From NCBI RefSeq assembly GCF_000768685.1, contig NZ_AVPK01000007.1, positions 155,991-219,990 on the forward strand: 64,000 bases of DNA. The letters are read 5' to 3'. The first letter of the stretch is position 1; the number at the start of each line of letters is the position of its first letter. Made by a program: the position numbers and the translations under genes. The DNA is from Knoellia subterranea KCTC 19937. GTDB taxonomy: Bacteria; Actinomycetota; Actinomycetes; Actinomycetales; Dermatophilaceae. Positions 28,908-39,067 of the stretch are shown piece by piece. The notes beneath the pieces are model-generated. The model did no database searches. It had not been told where the DNA came from and worked only from the letters and a program-made list of their open reading frames with translations.

Positions 28908-30080
28908 TCAGCCGATCGGCACGCGAACCACGCGGTCGTCACCTTGGCGTGGGTCGCCACGGAAGGTGTTGTTGCTCAGCATCCACAGGGTCCCGTCGGG
29001 TGCGCTCACGACGTCGCGAATCCGGCCGTATCGGCTGTGCAGCAGGCGAATTGGCTCCCCAGCGCGCCGCGGTCCGCTGACCGGCACCTTCCACAGCGAC
29101 TCTCCGCGCAGTGCTGCCAGATAGACCGCTCCGTCGCCTCCGACCGCGATCCCACTCGGGGAGGACTCGTCGGTCGACCACTGAGCGATCGGTGCGACGA
29201 ACCCGTCGCGCTGCTCGATGCCCTCCACCTCGGGCCAGCCGTAGTTCTTGCCCGGCTCGATGACGTTGAGCTCGTCCCACGTGTTCTGTCCGAACTCGCT
29301 CGCGTACATGGTTCCATCCGCGGCCCAGGCCAGCCCCTGCACGTTGCGGTGCCCCATCGACCACACGCGGCTCCCCGCAAAGGGGTTGCCGGGCGCGGGT
29401 GACCCGTCGGCGGTGATGCGCAGGATCTTGCCGCCGAGGTTGGACCGGTCCTGCGCCCGCTCGGGCTGCGCGGCGTCACCGGTCGCGACGTAGAGGAACC
29501 CGTCGGGTCCCCACTTGAGTCGCCCGCCGTTGTGGTTCCCGGCCTTGGGTATGCCGGTGAGCACCGGTGTGACAGAACCGAACCCGCCTGCCCCGAGGGT
29601 TGCCCGCACCACCCGGTTGTCGTTGGCCGCGGTGAAGTAGAGATGCACCATCGAGTCCGTCGCGAAGGTCGGGGAGACGGCGATGCCGAGCAAGCCGCCC
29701 TCCCCGGACGCGTCGACGCCGGGGACGGTGCCGACCGTGGCCCTGTGACCGTCGGGGCTCACCCGCACGACCTCTGCCTGATCGCGCAGCGTCACGAGGG
29801 CATCACCGTCGGGGAGAAAGGCGATCGCCCATGGGACGTCGAGGCCGGTGACGACATCGGTCGGTTCCCCCGCGGGGAGCGCAGGGCCAGTGGACGACGC
29901 GGACGGAGTCGATGAGGTCGGGGTGCCTGTCGGCGTGCTCGACGCGGTCGTCGGCGTGGAGGACGGTTCCGTCCCATCTCCCGACCCACTGCATCCCGAC
30001 AGGGCGAGGGCCAGGGCAGCTCCGAACCCGAGGAGGCCGATGCGGACGCGATACGGCTGCGGCAGGTGGGCGGACGGCAT
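28908..30080 (-). CDS. PQQ-dependent sugar dehydrogenase-family lipoprotein
   Basis: A 390-residue secreted beta-propeller of the soluble glucose/sorbosone dehydrogenase family. The signal peptide ends in a lipobox (LALALSGC), followed by a Ser/Thr/Pro linker (residues about 30-65). The propeller begins GLDVPWAIAFLPDGDALVT; GNHNGGRLKWGPDGFLYVATGD and EPGKNYGWPEVEG are signature blades with calcium and cofactor ligands. It probably oxidises sugars outside the membrane. The start codon lies inside a GTATGCCG motif, a neat example of that motif at a functional site; AGGATCGG is the likely ribosome binding site. Confidence 0.88.
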   Translation of the reverse strand: MPSAHLPQPYRVRIGLLGFGAALALALSGCSGSGDGTEPSSTPTTASSTPTGTPTSSTPSASSTGPALPAGEPTDVVTGLDVPWAIAFLPDGDALVTLRDQAEVVRVSPDGHRATVGTVPGVDASGEGGLLGIAVSPTFATDSMVHLYFTAANDNRVVRATLGAGGFGSVTPVLTGIPKAGNHNGGRLKWGPDGFLYVATGDAAQPERAQDRSNLGGKILRITADGSPAPGNPFAGSRVWSMGHRNVQGLAWAADGTMYASEFGQNTWDELNVIEPGKNYGWPEVEGIEQRDGFVAPIAQWSTDESSPSGIAVGGDGAVYLAALRGESLWKVPVSGPRRAGEPIRLLHSRYGRIRDVVSAPDGTLWMLSNNTFRGDPRQGDDRVVRVPIG

Positions 30081-30128
30081 ACCCGATCCTGTCGTGAAAC
30101 GACCATGATCTCCAGTGCTTCCGAGGCG

Positions 30129-30134
30129 GATACT
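30129..30134 (+). promoter_or_regulatory. Leaderless-type -10 box GATACT
   Basis: GATACT ends six bases before the ATG at 30141; the spacer CACCCC has no ribosome binding site. Confidence 0.5.
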
Positions 30135-30140
30135 CACCCC

Positions 30141-30566
30141 ATGGGACTCATGGACAAGGTGGCCGTGGCCGCCAAGCACGTGCACTCCGCGCTGTACCGC
30201 CGGTTCGACACCCCGAAGCTGCGCACGATCGCGGGCCTGCCGATCCTGCTCCTCACTGTGCGGGGACGACGCAGCGGCAAGGACCTCACGTCGCCGGTCT
30301 GCTACCTCGAGCACGCGGGTGGTTACGCCGTGACCGGCAGTGCTGGTGGAGCTGACGCGGAGCCGCAGTGGTTCCGCAACCTCCGGGCGGCCGACACGGC
30401 GATGGTCGAGATCGGTGAGCGGCGCCTGCCGGTCACGGTCCGCATCCTCGAGGGCGAGGAACGCGACGCGTTGTGGCACCGGTTCGTCACCGAGGGGACG
30501 ACGTTCGCGGGGTACGAGAAGAAGACGGAGCGCGTCATTCCCGTCGCCCTGCTCACCCCTGCCTGA
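30141..30566 (+). CDS. Deazaflavin (F420)-dependent nitroreductase-family protein
   Basis: A 141-residue split-barrel protein of the Ddn/FDOR family. It starts MGLMDKVAVAAKHVHSALYR. ILLLTVRGRRSGKDLTSPVCYLE carries the cofactor-contacting RGRRSGK element, and GGADAEPQWFRNLRAADTAMVEIG is the second conserved block. Members use F420H2 to reduce quinones or nitro compounds, or simply bind flavin cofactors. Which cofactor is used cannot be decided here; no F420 biosynthesis gene is in view. Confidence 0.82.
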   Translation: MGLMDKVAVAAKHVHSALYRRFDTPKLRTIAGLPILLLTVRGRRSGKDLTSPVCYLEHAGGYAVTGSAGGADAEPQWFRNLRAADTAMVEIGERRLPVTVRILEGEERDALWHRFVTEGTTFAGYEKKTERVIPVALLTPA

Positions 30567-30586
30567 GGTCGCCTATCGTCAGGCGC

Positions 30587-31516
30587 ATGGTGGTCGTCTC
30601 TTTCCCTGATGCCGTGCTTCGTGATGCCGTGGGCGATGTCGCGGGCATCGAACCCGTTCTGTGGGACCCGGGGACCGGTCCAGCCCCCGACGATCGGATC
30701 GAGGTCGTCGTCGCCCCCTACCTCGGTGCCGCCCACAAGCTGGCGCCGGTCGCGGACCTCCCGAACCTCCGTCTGGTCCAGCTGCAGTCCGCCGGCTTCG
30801 ACGGTGTCCTCGAGGTCGTACCCGAGCACGTGGCCGTGGCGAACGCAGCGGGTGTCTACGACGCCGTGACCGCGGAGCTCGCCATCGGCCTGACGATCGC
30901 CAGCCTGCGCGGCATCCCCGACGCCGTGCGCCGTGGCGACGAGGCTCGGTGGGAGGCGCTGGGGCGCCGCACGTCCCTCGTCGGGAAGCGCGTCCTCGTC
31001 GTCGGCTACGGCTCGGTCGGCACGGCAATCGCCCGTCGTTTCAACGCTTTTGAGGTCGACCTGACGGTGATGGCATCGAAGGCAAGGGCCGGAGACGACC
31101 TCGTGGACACCGTCCACGGCATCGATGAGCTTGCCGAGCTCCTGCCACACCAGGACGTCGTGGTCGTCATCGTTCCGCTCAACCCCTCGACGAGCGGCCT
31201 CGTCGACGACGCATTCCTCTCGGCGATGCCCGACGGTGCCCTGCTCGTCAACGTCGCGCGTGGCCAGGTGGCCGACACCGATGCCCTCGTGAAGCATGCC
31301 GGCCGCCTGCGGATCGCCCTCGACGTCACCGATCCCGAACCCCTTCCGGACGGTCACCCGCTGTGGACCGCGCCGGACGTCCTCATCACGCCGCACGCCG
31401 GCGGCAACACCGACGCGCTCGTCCCGATGATGGCGGCGCTCCTGCGCGAGCAGCTCACCGGACTGGCAGCGGGGGACTCGCCCCACCACCTCGTGCGCCC
31501 GATTGTCAAGACCTGA
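30587..31516 (+). CDS. D-2-hydroxyacid dehydrogenase family protein
   Basis: A 309-residue NAD-dependent dehydrogenase. The NAD-binding domain starts KRVLVVGYGSVGTAIARRF (GxGxxG). NVARGQVADTDALV contains the catalytic Arg, DVTDPEPLPDGHPLW the Glu region and LITPHAGGNTDA the catalytic His. It lacks the ACT domain of SerA (found at 43111). The substrate is unknown (glyoxylate or phosphoglycerate-like). A TATCGT box (30574-30579) seven bases upstream of the ATG suggests a leaderless mRNA. Confidence 0.85.
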   Translation: MVVVSFPDAVLRDAVGDVAGIEPVLWDPGTGPAPDDRIEVVVAPYLGAAHKLAPVADLPNLRLVQLQSAGFDGVLEVVPEHVAVANAAGVYDAVTAELAIGLTIASLRGIPDAVRRGDEARWEALGRRTSLVGKRVLVVGYGSVGTAIARRFNAFEVDLTVMASKARAGDDLVDTVHGIDELAELLPHQDVVVVIVPLNPSTSGLVDDAFLSAMPDGALLVNVARGQVADTDALVKHAGRLRIALDVTDPEPLPDGHPLWTAPDVLITPHAGGNTDALVPMMAALLREQLTGLAAGDSPHHLVRPIVKT

Positions 31517-31547
31517 CATCACCAGTCGAGCGGGGCAAAATCGGACC

Positions 31548-32096
31548 ATGACCGCATCTGCCGAGGACCGGACGCTCGTGCTCGTGCGCCATGCCAAGGC
31601 GGAGCAGGGTGGCTACGACGCCGACCACGAGCGCGAGCTGACACCCCGGGGACATCGCGATGCGGCGGAAGCGGGTCGGTGGCTCAACGAGCAGGGCATC
31701 GGCGTCGACGAGGTGCTGTGCTCGACCTCGACGCGGACCCAGCAGACGTGCGAGGGCATCTGGGAGGCGGGGTGCTCCGAGGCCGACGTCCGCCACGAGC
31801 ACGGCATCTACAACGCCTCTGCCGAGCGGCTGCTCGACATCGCTCGTGAAGCCGACCACGACGCGAACGTCGTGATGATGGTCGGGCACGCACCCGGCAT
31901 ACCCGTTCTGGCATCTCTCCTCGCGGACGGTGAGGGAAGTGACCGCGCGCACGACCTCATGAGCGAGGGCTTCCCCACAACGGGCATCGCGATCCTGCGG
32001 TTCTCCGGGGCGTGGGCCGACCTCGCCCCGGGGGTCGCTCGCCTCGATCGGTTCCACGTCGCCCGGGCAGCGGACCGCGACGCCGCCACCCGCTAG
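31548..32096 (+). CDS. SixA-like phosphohistidine phosphatase
   Basis: A 182-residue histidine phosphatase. The RHG-type motif is [11 protein letters not shown] with the phospho-accepting His, [14 protein letters not shown] carries the second Arg, and [10 protein letters not shown] the second catalytic His. SixA enzymes dephosphorylate phosphohistidine; the target here is unknown. The Ile of PGIP is a rare ATA codon inside a CGGCATAC motif (31895-31902). The gene lies upstream of ilvD with a 56-bp gap that holds the ilvD promoter. Confidence 0.85.
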   Translation: MTASAEDRTLVLVRHAKAEQGGYDADHERELTPRGHRDAAEAGRWLNEQGIGVDEVLCSTSTRTQQTCEGIWEAGCSEADVRHEHGIYNASAERLLDIAREADHDANVVMMVGHAPGIPVLASLLADGEGSDRAHDLMSEGFPTTGIAILRFSGAWADLAPGVARLDRFHVARAADRDAATR

Positions 32097-32139
32097 ACCG
32101 CACTTCGAGATCGGCGTCCCACGTCGTGGACGCGAGTCC

Positions 32140-32145
32140 TACAGT
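32140..32145 (+). promoter_or_regulatory. Leaderless-type -10 box TACAGT for ilvD
   Basis: TACAGT ends seven bases before the ilvD ATG at 32153, with TGGACAC between, so no ribosome binding site is possible. Confidence 0.6.
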
Positions 32146-32152
32146 TGGACAC

Positions 32153-33853
32153 ATGAGCGACGCGATCGACATCAAGCCCCGTTCCCGCGACGTCACCGAC
32201 GGCCTCGAGAAGACCGCGTCCCGCGGCATGCTCCGCGCCGTAGGCATGGGCGACGAGGACTGGGTCAAGCCGCAGATCGGTGTCGCCAGCTCCTGGAACG
32301 AGATCACCCCCTGCAACCTCTCGCTCGACCGACTGTCCAAGGCCGTCAAGGACGGTGTCCACGCGGCCGGTGGCTACCCGCTCGAGTTCGGCACGATCTC
32401 GGTGTCCGACGGCATCTCGATGGGTCACGAGGGCATGCACTTCTCCCTCGTCTCGCGCGAGATCATCGCCGACTCCGTCGAGACCGTCATGAGCGCCGAG
32501 CGCCTCGACGGCTCGGTCCTCCTCGCCGGCTGTGACAAGTCGCTGCCCGGGATGCTCATGGCCGCCGCCCGCCTCGACCTCGCCTCGGTGTTCCTGTATG
32601 CCGGTTCGATCCTTCCCGGGGTCGCGAAGCTCTCCGACGGGACCGAGAAGGAAGTGACGATCATCGACGCCTTCGAGGCGGTCGGTGCGTGCAACGCCGG
32701 GAAGATGTCACTCGAGGACGTCGACGCCATCGAGCGCGCGATCTGTCCGGGCGAGGGTGCGTGTGGTGGCTTCTACACGGCCAACACGATGGCCGCCGTC
32801 GCAGAGTCGATCGGCATGTCCATCCCGGGGTCGGCCGCCCCGCCCGCCACCGACCGTCGTCGTGACGTCCACGCCCGCAAGTCGGGCGAGGCTGTCGTCG
32901 AGCTCCTCCGCCGCGGCATCACGGCCCGTCAGATCATGACGAAGCCCGCCTTCGAGAACGCCATCGCCGTCGTCATGGCGTTCGGCGGCTCGACCAACGC
33001 CGTCCTCCACCTCCTCGCGATGGCACACGAGGCCGAGGTCGACCTCACCATCGGCGACTTCCAGCGCATCGGCAAGAAGGTCCCGCACCTCGCCGACGTC
33101 AAGCCGTTCGGAGCGTTCGTCATGAAGGACATCGACCACATCGGTGGCATCCCGGTCGTCATGAAGACGCTCCTCGAGGCCGACCTTCTCGACGGTGACG
33201 CCCTGACCGTGACGGGGAAGACCGTTGCGGAGAACCTCGACGAGATCAAGCCACCGCACATCGACGGCCGTGTCATTCGCGAGTTCACGCAGCCGATCCA
33301 CAAGACCGGTGGGCTCACCATCCTCTCCGGATCGCTGGCCCCGGAGGGCGCTGTCGTGAAGTCGGCCGGATTCGACACCGAGGTCTTCGAGGGCACCGCG
33401 CGTGTCTTCGACGGCGAGCGCGCCGCGATGGACGCCGTCGAGCAGGGCACCCTCAAGCCGCAGGACGTCGTCGTCATCCGTTACGAGGGTCCCAAGGGTG
33501 GCCCGGGCATGCGCGAGATGCTCGCCGTCACCGGAGCCATCAAGGGCGCCGGTCTGGGCAAGGACGTCCTCCTGCTCACCGACGGTCGCTTCTCCGGCGG
33601 CACAACCGGACTCTGCGTCGGCCACGTCGCACCGGAAGCCGTCGACGAGGGCCCCATCGCCTTCGTGCGTGACGGCGACGGCATCCGCCTCGACGTCGCG
33701 AACGGCACGCTCGACCTGCTCGTCGACGAGGCCGAACTCCAGCGTCGCCGCGACGAGGGCGTCACCCACCCCGAGCCCAAGTACACCCGCGGCGTCCTCG
33801 CCAAGTACCGCAAGCTCGTCGGCTCGGCGAGCAACGGCGCAGTCTGCGACTGA
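32153..33853 (+). CDS. ilvD: Dihydroxy-acid dehydratase
   Basis: A 566-residue iron-sulfur dehydratase that converts the dihydroxy acids of the isoleucine and valine pathways to 2-oxo acids. The conserved cluster cysteines are in [15 protein letters not shown] and [15 protein letters not shown] (a third is expected at the Cys of [14 protein letters not shown]). [11 protein letters not shown] and [23 protein letters not shown] (two parts) are family signatures. The start is the ATG at 32153, apparently leaderless. In many actinobacteria ilvD precedes ilvBNC directly; here a secreted GH43 gene on the opposite strand intervenes. Confidence 0.96.
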   Translation: MSDAIDIKPRSRDVTDGLEKTASRGMLRAVGMGDEDWVKPQIGVASSWNEITPCNLSLDRLSKAVKDGVHAAGGYPLEFGTISVSDGISMGHEGMHFSLVSREIIADSVETVMSAERLDGSVLLAGCDKSLPGMLMAAARLDLASVFLYAGSILPGVAKLSDGTEKEVTIIDAFEAVGACNAGKMSLEDVDAIERAICPGEGACGGFYTANTMAAVAESIGMSIPGSAAPPATDRRRDVHARKSGEAVVELLRRGITARQIMTKPAFENAIAVVMAFGGSTNAVLHLLAMAHEAEVDLTIGDFQRIGKKVPHLADVKPFGAFVMKDIDHIGGIPVVMKTLLEADLLDGDALTVTGKTVAENLDEIKPPHIDGRVIREFTQPIHKTGGLTILSGSLAPEGAVVKSAGFDTEVFEGTARVFDGERAAMDAVEQGTLKPQDVVVIRYEGPKGGPGMREMLAVTGAIKGAGLGKDVLLLTDGRFSGGTTGLCVGHVAPEAVDEGPIAFVRDGDGIRLDVANGTLDLLVDEAELQRRRDEGVTHPEPKYTRGVLAKYRKLVGSASNGAVCD

Positions 33854-33886
33854 CCCCAGCGCAACCCGGCGCGGTCCCACACACGA

Positions 33887-33929
33887 GAGCACGCGGCATA
33901 CCGAAGAATTTTCGGTATGCCGCGTGCTC
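33887..33929. terminator. Hairpin with an inverted CGGCATAC pair after ilvD
   Basis: GAGCACGCGGCATACCGAA (33887-33905), loop GAATT, then its exact complement at 33911-33929; the stem extends further with one bulge. It lies between the convergent stops of ilvD and the GH43 gene and includes one motif copy in each orientation. Confidence 0.65.
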
Positions 33930-33946
33930 GTGTTCCGTGAGTGGGC

Positions 33947-34900
33947 TCAGCGGACGACGGGGAGACCGTTCACCCAGTCGAGCCTGGCCGTCTTGAGGAT
34001 GCGCTTGCCCGGCGTGCTCGGGTACGGCTTGCTGTTCTGCCAGACGTGGTACGCGATCCAGGTCGACCCGTCCGCCGCCGTCTCGACCTCCGCTCCGCCG
34101 GGCCCGTAGCCGTAGCCCTGGCCGGTCTTCATGAGGTTCTTGCGGAAGGTGAACGTGCCGTGGATCGAGTCGGCCGAGTAGACGGCCGTGTAGTAGGCGT
34201 TGGTGTCGTAGCGGCTGCGCGAGACGAACAGCCAGACCTTGCCGCCGTGACGCACGAGGCTCGGCGCCTCGTAGACGTAGTCGGACGTCCGGTGCAGGAG
34301 GTTGTCCGCGGACTGGCCGCTGGTGAAACCGACCGTTCCGGTGGTGCCGTTGAACGTCAGCATGCGGGCGATGATGTCGTAATCACCGCGCGGGAAGCCC
34401 AGACGGTGCACACCACTGCGCCACGTGAGATAGGTGTTGTTCGCGGTCGTGACGTAGGTCGTCGCGTCGATCGCCTCGCGACCGCCGCCACCGCCGCAGG
34501 TGAGCAGCCGCGGGCCGGAGTAGCCGTTCACCACGGTCCTCGAGGAGGCGTAGTAGACGCACGGCGCGGCCCCGTTCTTGCTGGCGCTGAAGAAGGCGAA
34601 GTAGTAGTTGCCGCGTTTGACCAGGTGCGGGGCCCAGAACTTCGAGTAGCCCGATCGGGCCGCATTGATGTTGCCGATCTTCGTGTAGGTGCCGGTCGGC
34701 GTGGAGCGACGGAAGACCGGCATGGTGCCCGTCTGGCTGCTGCCCGTGGCCGCAAGGTAGTAGTACGAGCCGATCCGGCTGAATCCCGGATCGGCCGCCC
34801 CCAACGGACTCGCGATCGTCGCGGCGCTCGCGGATCCTGCCGACACCGCGAGCAGCCCCACCGCTGCCGCTGCGCTGACAACCCATTGTCGAATTCGCAT
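33947..34900 (-). CDS. Secreted GH43-like glycosidase (five-bladed beta-propeller)
   Basis: A 317-residue secreted protein. Residues 1-26 form a Sec signal peptide (MRIRQWVVSAAAAVGLLAVS, cleavage after SASA). The mature part begins ADPGFSRIGSYYYLAATGSS with the expected N-terminal catalytic Asp of GH43/GH117-type propellers; FWAPHLVKRGNYYFAFFSA and YVYEAPSLVRHGGKVWLF provide further blades and the likely acid Glu. It probably acts on arabinan, xylan or related polymers. AGGAGGGAC before the ATG is strong. The open frame continues far upstream antisense to ilvB, but the signal peptide fixes the start. Confidence 0.78.
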   Translation of the reverse strand: MRIRQWVVSAAAAVGLLAVSAGSASAATIASPLGAADPGFSRIGSYYYLAATGSSQTGTMPVFRRSTPTGTYTKIGNINAARSGYSKFWAPHLVKRGNYYFAFFSASKNGAAPCVYYASSRTVVNGYSGPRLLTCGGGGGREAIDATTYVTTANNTYLTWRSGVHRLGFPRGDYDIIARMLTFNGTTGTVGFTSGQSADNLLHRTSDYVYEAPSLVRHGGKVWLFVSRSRYDTNAYYTAVYSADSIHGTFTFRKNLMKTGQGYGYGPGGAEVETAADGSTWIAYHVWQNSKPYPSTPGKRILKTARLDWVNGLPVVR

Positions 34901-35112
34901 GGTCGTGTCCCTCCTGTCTCGGGCTTCCGCCCTTGAGTCGCCACCCCTGTGGGGGAGGCGCCGTCGGCTCCGAAGCCGACGAAGGGAAAAGTAGGGGCCA
35001 GTCGTGCGCGTTGCCCATGGGTAGCACTCCCCGCGGAGGGCCGAATGACCGGATGATGGGATGTGTCGTCTCACACGTTGACACGGCGCGGCTGCAGCGA
35101 GAGAGTCATCCT
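34901..35112. promoter_or_regulatory. Divergent promoter region between the GH43 gene and the ilvB leader
   Basis: About 210 bp hold the GH43 ribosome binding site (complement of AGGAGGG) and, presumably, divergent promoters. A small hairpin (GGCGCCGTCGGCTCCGAAGC region, near 34956) is visible. No ORF here is convincing, and no clear -35/-10 pair could be fixed by eye. Confidence 0.3.
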
Positions 35113-35157
35113 GTGGCACGAATTCTCGTACTTCCCCCGGCGCCCGGCCCCTTCTGA
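35113..35157 (+). CDS. ilvB leader peptide MARILVLPPAPGPF
   Basis: A 14-residue GTG-initiated ORF with consecutive Ile-Leu-Val-Leu codons (ATT CTC GTA CTT) early in the peptide. Actinobacterial ilvB leaders of this kind are known to mediate ribosome-stalling attenuation in response to branched-chain amino acids. The 3' codons (GGCGCCCGGCC, 35139-35149) can pair with 35165-35175 to form a hairpin ahead of the terminator. CGAGAGAG lies 9-17 bases upstream as a modest ribosome binding site. Confidence 0.8.
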   Translation: MARILVLPPAPGPF

Positions 35158-35176
35158 CAGGTCCGGCCAGGCGCCT

Positions 35177-35216
35177 CCCTCCGTCGTCCCCCGCAGTGGG
35201 ACGGGAGGGTTTTTTT
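35177..35216 (+). terminator. ilvB attenuator
   Basis: The right arm GGGACGGGAGGG (35198-35209) pairs with 35177-35190 (12 bp with a two-base bulge) around the loop CCGCAGT. It is followed by seven T (35210-35216), one of the few T-tract terminators in the window. It sits between the leader peptide stop and ilvB. Confidence 0.85.
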
Positions 35217-35269
35217 GTGCCACGCACAGCACGTGACAAGAGCAACTCCGACTCAAAGATGGTGACGAC

Positions 35270-37153
35270 GTGAGCGAGACCCACGCAGCCCCTGCGCCCA
35301 CCCCGGCGCGGCTCGCCGAGCAGGCCCGGGCCAAGGCGCCCCTCGACGTGACCGGGGCCCAGAGCCTCGTCCTCGCCCTCGAGGCCCTCGAGGTCGACAC
35401 CGTCTTCGGCATCCCCGGCGGGGCGATCCTCCCGGCCTACGACCCGCTGCTCGACTCGGTCAAGGTGCGCCACATCCTCGTGCGTCACGAGCAGGGTGCC
35501 GGTCACGCCGCCGAGGGCTACGCCGCAGCCACCGGCAAGGTCGGCGTCTGCATGGCGACCTCCGGCCCCGGCGCCACGAACCTCGTCACGGCGCTCGCGG
35601 ACGCCCACATGGACTCGGTCCCGATCGTGGCGATCACCGGCCAGGTGGCCAGCGCCTCGATCGGCACGGACGCCTTCCAGGAGGCCGATATCCGTGGCAT
35701 CACGATGCCGATCACGAAGCACAACTACCTCGTGACCAACCCGGCGGACATCCCGCGGGTCCTCGCCGAGGCCTTCCACATCGCCGCCACCGGTCGACCC
35801 GGTCCGGTGCTCGTCGACATCTCCAAGGACGCGCTCCAGTCCCGGACCTCGTTCGCCTGGCCGCCGCGCATCGACCTGCCCGGCTACCACCCCGTGACGC
35901 GCCCGCACGCCAAGCAGATCCGCGAGGCCTCGAAGCTCATCGCCGCGGCCGAGCGGCCCGTGCTCTATGTCGGCGGCGGTGTCATCCGCGCCGACGCGAG
36001 CGAGGAGCTGCGTCAGTTCGTCGAGCTCACCCGCATCCCCGTCGTCACCACGCTCATGGCGCGCGGTGCCCTCCCCGACAGCCACGAACTGCACCTCGGC
36101 ATGCCCGGGATGCACGGCTCCGTCGCAGCCGTGACGGCCCTGCAGAAGTCGGACCTCCTCATCACGCTCGGTGCCCGCTTCGACGACCGGGTCACGGGCC
36201 AGCTCTCCTCGTTCGCGACGGGAGCCAAGGTCATCCACGCCGACATCGACCCGGCCGAGATCTCCAAGAACCGCCACGCCGACGTCCCGATCGTGGGCTC
36301 GTGCAAAGACGTCCTCATCGACCTCATCGCGTCGGTCGACGCCGACATCGATGCAGGCCGCGCCGGCGACTACTCCGCGTGGCGCGCACGCACCGCCGGG
36401 TGGAAGCGCGACTTCCCGCTCGGCTGGACCGAGGGCGAGGGTGACACCCTCGCGCCGCAGTACGTCCTCGAGCGACTCAGCGCGATCGCCGGCCCGGAGG
36501 CCGTCTACGTCGCCGGTGTCGGCCAGCACCAGATGTGGGCCGCCCAGTTCGTCGAGTACGAACGCCCGCGTGCCTGGCTCAACTCCGGTGGTCTCGGAAC
36601 GATGGGGTATGCCGTCCCGGCCGCCATGGGTGCCCAGGTCGGTGAGCCCGACCGGACCGTGTGGGCGATCGACGGCGACGGGTGCTTCCAGATGACGAAC
36701 CAGGAACTGGCCACCTGCGTCATCAACAACATCCCGATCAAGGTCGCCGTGATCAACAACAGCAGCCTGGGCATGGTGCGCCAGTGGCAGTCGCTGTTCT
36801 ATGACAAGCGCTACTCCAACACCGACCTGCACACGTCCGCGGACGGCCAGCGCATCCCCGACTTCGTCAAGCTCGCCGATGCCTACGGCTGCGTCGGCCT
36901 GCGGTGCGAGCGGCCCGAGGACGTCGACGAGACGATCCGCCAGGCCATGGAGATCACCGACCGGCCCGTCGTCGTCGACTTCGTCGTCCATCGTGACGCC
37001 ATGGTGTGGCCGATGGTGGCCGCCGGCGTGAGCAACGACCTCATCCAGGTCGCCAAGGACACCGCGCCGCAGTGGGACCGCGAGGAGTCCGAGGCGATCC
37101 CGCAGTCCGAGGATGCCGACCACAGCGACGCCGAGCCCATCGAGGAGAACTGA
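35270..37153 (+). CDS. ilvB: Acetolactate synthase large subunit
   Basis: A 627-residue ThDP enzyme that condenses pyruvate with pyruvate or 2-oxobutyrate in the first common step of valine, leucine and isoleucine synthesis. The ThDP glutamate is in [16 protein letters not shown], the middle FAD-type domain includes [11 protein letters not shown], and the Mg/ThDP motif is [18 protein letters not shown] followed by [12 protein letters not shown]. The N-terminal 28 residues and the acidic C-terminal tail ([16 protein letters not shown]) are low-complexity. The GTG start lies 53 bp after the attenuator. ilvN follows after one base. Confidence 0.96.
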   Translation: MSETHAAPAPTPARLAEQARAKAPLDVTGAQSLVLALEALEVDTVFGIPGGAILPAYDPLLDSVKVRHILVRHEQGAGHAAEGYAAATGKVGVCMATSGPGATNLVTALADAHMDSVPIVAITGQVASASIGTDAFQEADIRGITMPITKHNYLVTNPADIPRVLAEAFHIAATGRPGPVLVDISKDALQSRTSFAWPPRIDLPGYHPVTRPHAKQIREASKLIAAAERPVLYVGGGVIRADASEELRQFVELTRIPVVTTLMARGALPDSHELHLGMPGMHGSVAAVTALQKSDLLITLGARFDDRVTGQLSSFATGAKVIHADIDPAEISKNRHADVPIVGSCKDVLIDLIASVDADIDAGRAGDYSAWRARTAGWKRDFPLGWTEGEGDTLAPQYVLERLSAIAGPEAVYVAGVGQHQMWAAQFVEYERPRAWLNSGGLGTMGYAVPAAMGAQVGEPDRTVWAIDGDGCFQMTNQELATCVINNIPIKVAVINNSSLGMVRQWQSLFYDKRYSNTDLHTSADGQRIPDFVKLADAYGCVGLRCERPEDVDETIRQAMEITDRPVVVDFVVHRDAMVWPMVAAGVSNDLIQVAKDTAPQWDREESEAIPQSEDADHSDAEPIEEN

Positions 37154-37154
37154 G

Positions 37155-37667
37155 ATGTCGCAGCACACCCTGTCCGTGCTCGTCGAGAACAAGCCCGGTG
37201 TCCTCGCCCGGATCGCAGGACTGTTCTCCCGTCGCGGCTTCAACATCCACAGCCTCGCAGTGGGGGAGACCGAGCACGAGGAGATCTCGCGCATCACCGT
37301 TGTCGTCGACGTCGAGGACCTCCCGCTCGAGCAGGTGACCAAGCAGCTCAACAAGCTCGTCGAGGTGCTCAAGGTCGTCGAGCTCGACGCCGCCTCGGCC
37401 GTGCAGCGCCAGGTCATGCTCATCAAGGTCCGGGCCGATGCGGCGACACGCAGTCAGGTCCTCGAACTCGTCCAGCTCTTCCGCGCCAAGGTCGTCGACG
37501 TCGCCACCGAGTCGGTCACGATCGAGGCGACCGGCCACGCCGAGAAGCTCACCGCCTTCCTCGGTGTCCTCGAGCCCTACGGCGTGCGCGAGCTCGTCCA
37601 GTCCGGCATCGTCGCCATCGGCCGAGGCCCCCGATCCATCACCGACCGCGCACTGCGCGGCGCGTGA
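37155..37667 (+). CDS. ilvN: Acetolactate synthase small (regulatory) subunit
   Basis: A 170-residue ACT-domain protein that activates IlvB and confers valine feedback inhibition. The N-terminal ACT domain reads TLSVLVENKPGVLARIAGLF and RRGFNIHSLAVGETEHEEIS; the C-terminal half (MLIKVRADAATRSQVLELVQ, then SGIVAIGRGPRSI) is standard. GAGGAGAAC overlapping the ilvB end acts as the ribosome binding site. It is cotranscribed with ilvB and ilvC. Confidence 0.96.
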   Translation: MSQHTLSVLVENKPGVLARIAGLFSRRGFNIHSLAVGETEHEEISRITVVVDVEDLPLEQVTKQLNKLVEVLKVVELDAASAVQRQVMLIKVRADAATRSQVLELVQLFRAKVVDVATESVTIEATGHAEKLTAFLGVLEPYGVRELVQSGIVAIGRGPRSITDRALRGA

Positions 37668-38750
<1,083 letters not shown>

Positions 38751-38763
38751 GTCACCACTTTTG

Positions 38764-38833
38764 CTCCCCATGAGGGAACGTGAAGGGTCCGGAGGGTTAT
38801 GTGCCCTCCGGACCCTTCACGTCTCCTCCGGTC
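38764..38833 (+). repeat. 70-bp dispersed palindromic element, copy B
   Basis: Hairpin 38778-38796 / 38804-38822 (19 bp, stem ACGTGAAGGGTCCGGAGGG, loop TTATGTG). It matches the reverse complement of 8980-9049 at 65 of 70 bases. The pair closing the loop is G-C here and C-G in copy A, a compensatory change. It starts 14 bp after the ilvC stop, and a GTATGCCGTCCGC motif follows about 25 bp downstream, as in copy A. Confidence 0.75.
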
Positions 38834-38883
38834 GTTCGTGAACGGACGGACGATCCCGTATGCCGTCCGCTCACCACCCGACG

Positions 38884-39036
38884 TCACGCCGGGTGTGTCG
38901 CGTGCCGGTGATGGCGAGCCGAGACCCCTGCTGCCACGGCGCCCACGAGAGCCATGCCGGCGAGGGCCCCGAGGCCGATCTGGAGGTACTCGACCGAGGT
39001 GCTGTCGAGGGTGATCGAGGCTGGACCCGCCGACAG
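38884..39036 (-). CDS. Possible small membrane peptide (start uncertain)
   Basis: An open frame of about 50 codons with one convincing transmembrane segment, YLQIGLGALAGMALVGAVAA, followed by GVSARHHRHATHPA and stop. No ATG or GTG start is present before the helix, so a CTG start at 39036 is only a guess; an ATG inside the helix gives 25 residues. Codon use is GC-rich at third positions. It could be a degraded gene. It lies in the 317-bp gap between ilvC and the DedA-like gene. Confidence 0.25.
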   Translation of the reverse strand: MSAGPASITLDSTSVEYLQIGLGALAGMALVGAVAAGVSARHHRHATHPA

Positions 39037-39055
39037 GGGTGAGGTTGCCCTTACC

Positions 39056-39061
39056 TAGAAT
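39056..39061 (+). promoter_or_regulatory. Leaderless-type -10 box TAGAAT
   Basis: TAGAAT ends six bases before the GTG start of the DedA-like gene at 39068; the spacer GTCCCC has no ribosome binding site. Confidence 0.55.
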
Positions 39062-39067
39062 GTCCCC

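Noticed and set aside
33947..37426. A 1159-codon minus-strand open frame covering the GH43 gene and the antisense of ilvB and ilvN
   Set aside because: Only the GH43 part (to 34900) has a signal peptide, ribosome binding site and recognisable domain. The rest is the shadow frame of ilvBN, common at this GC content.
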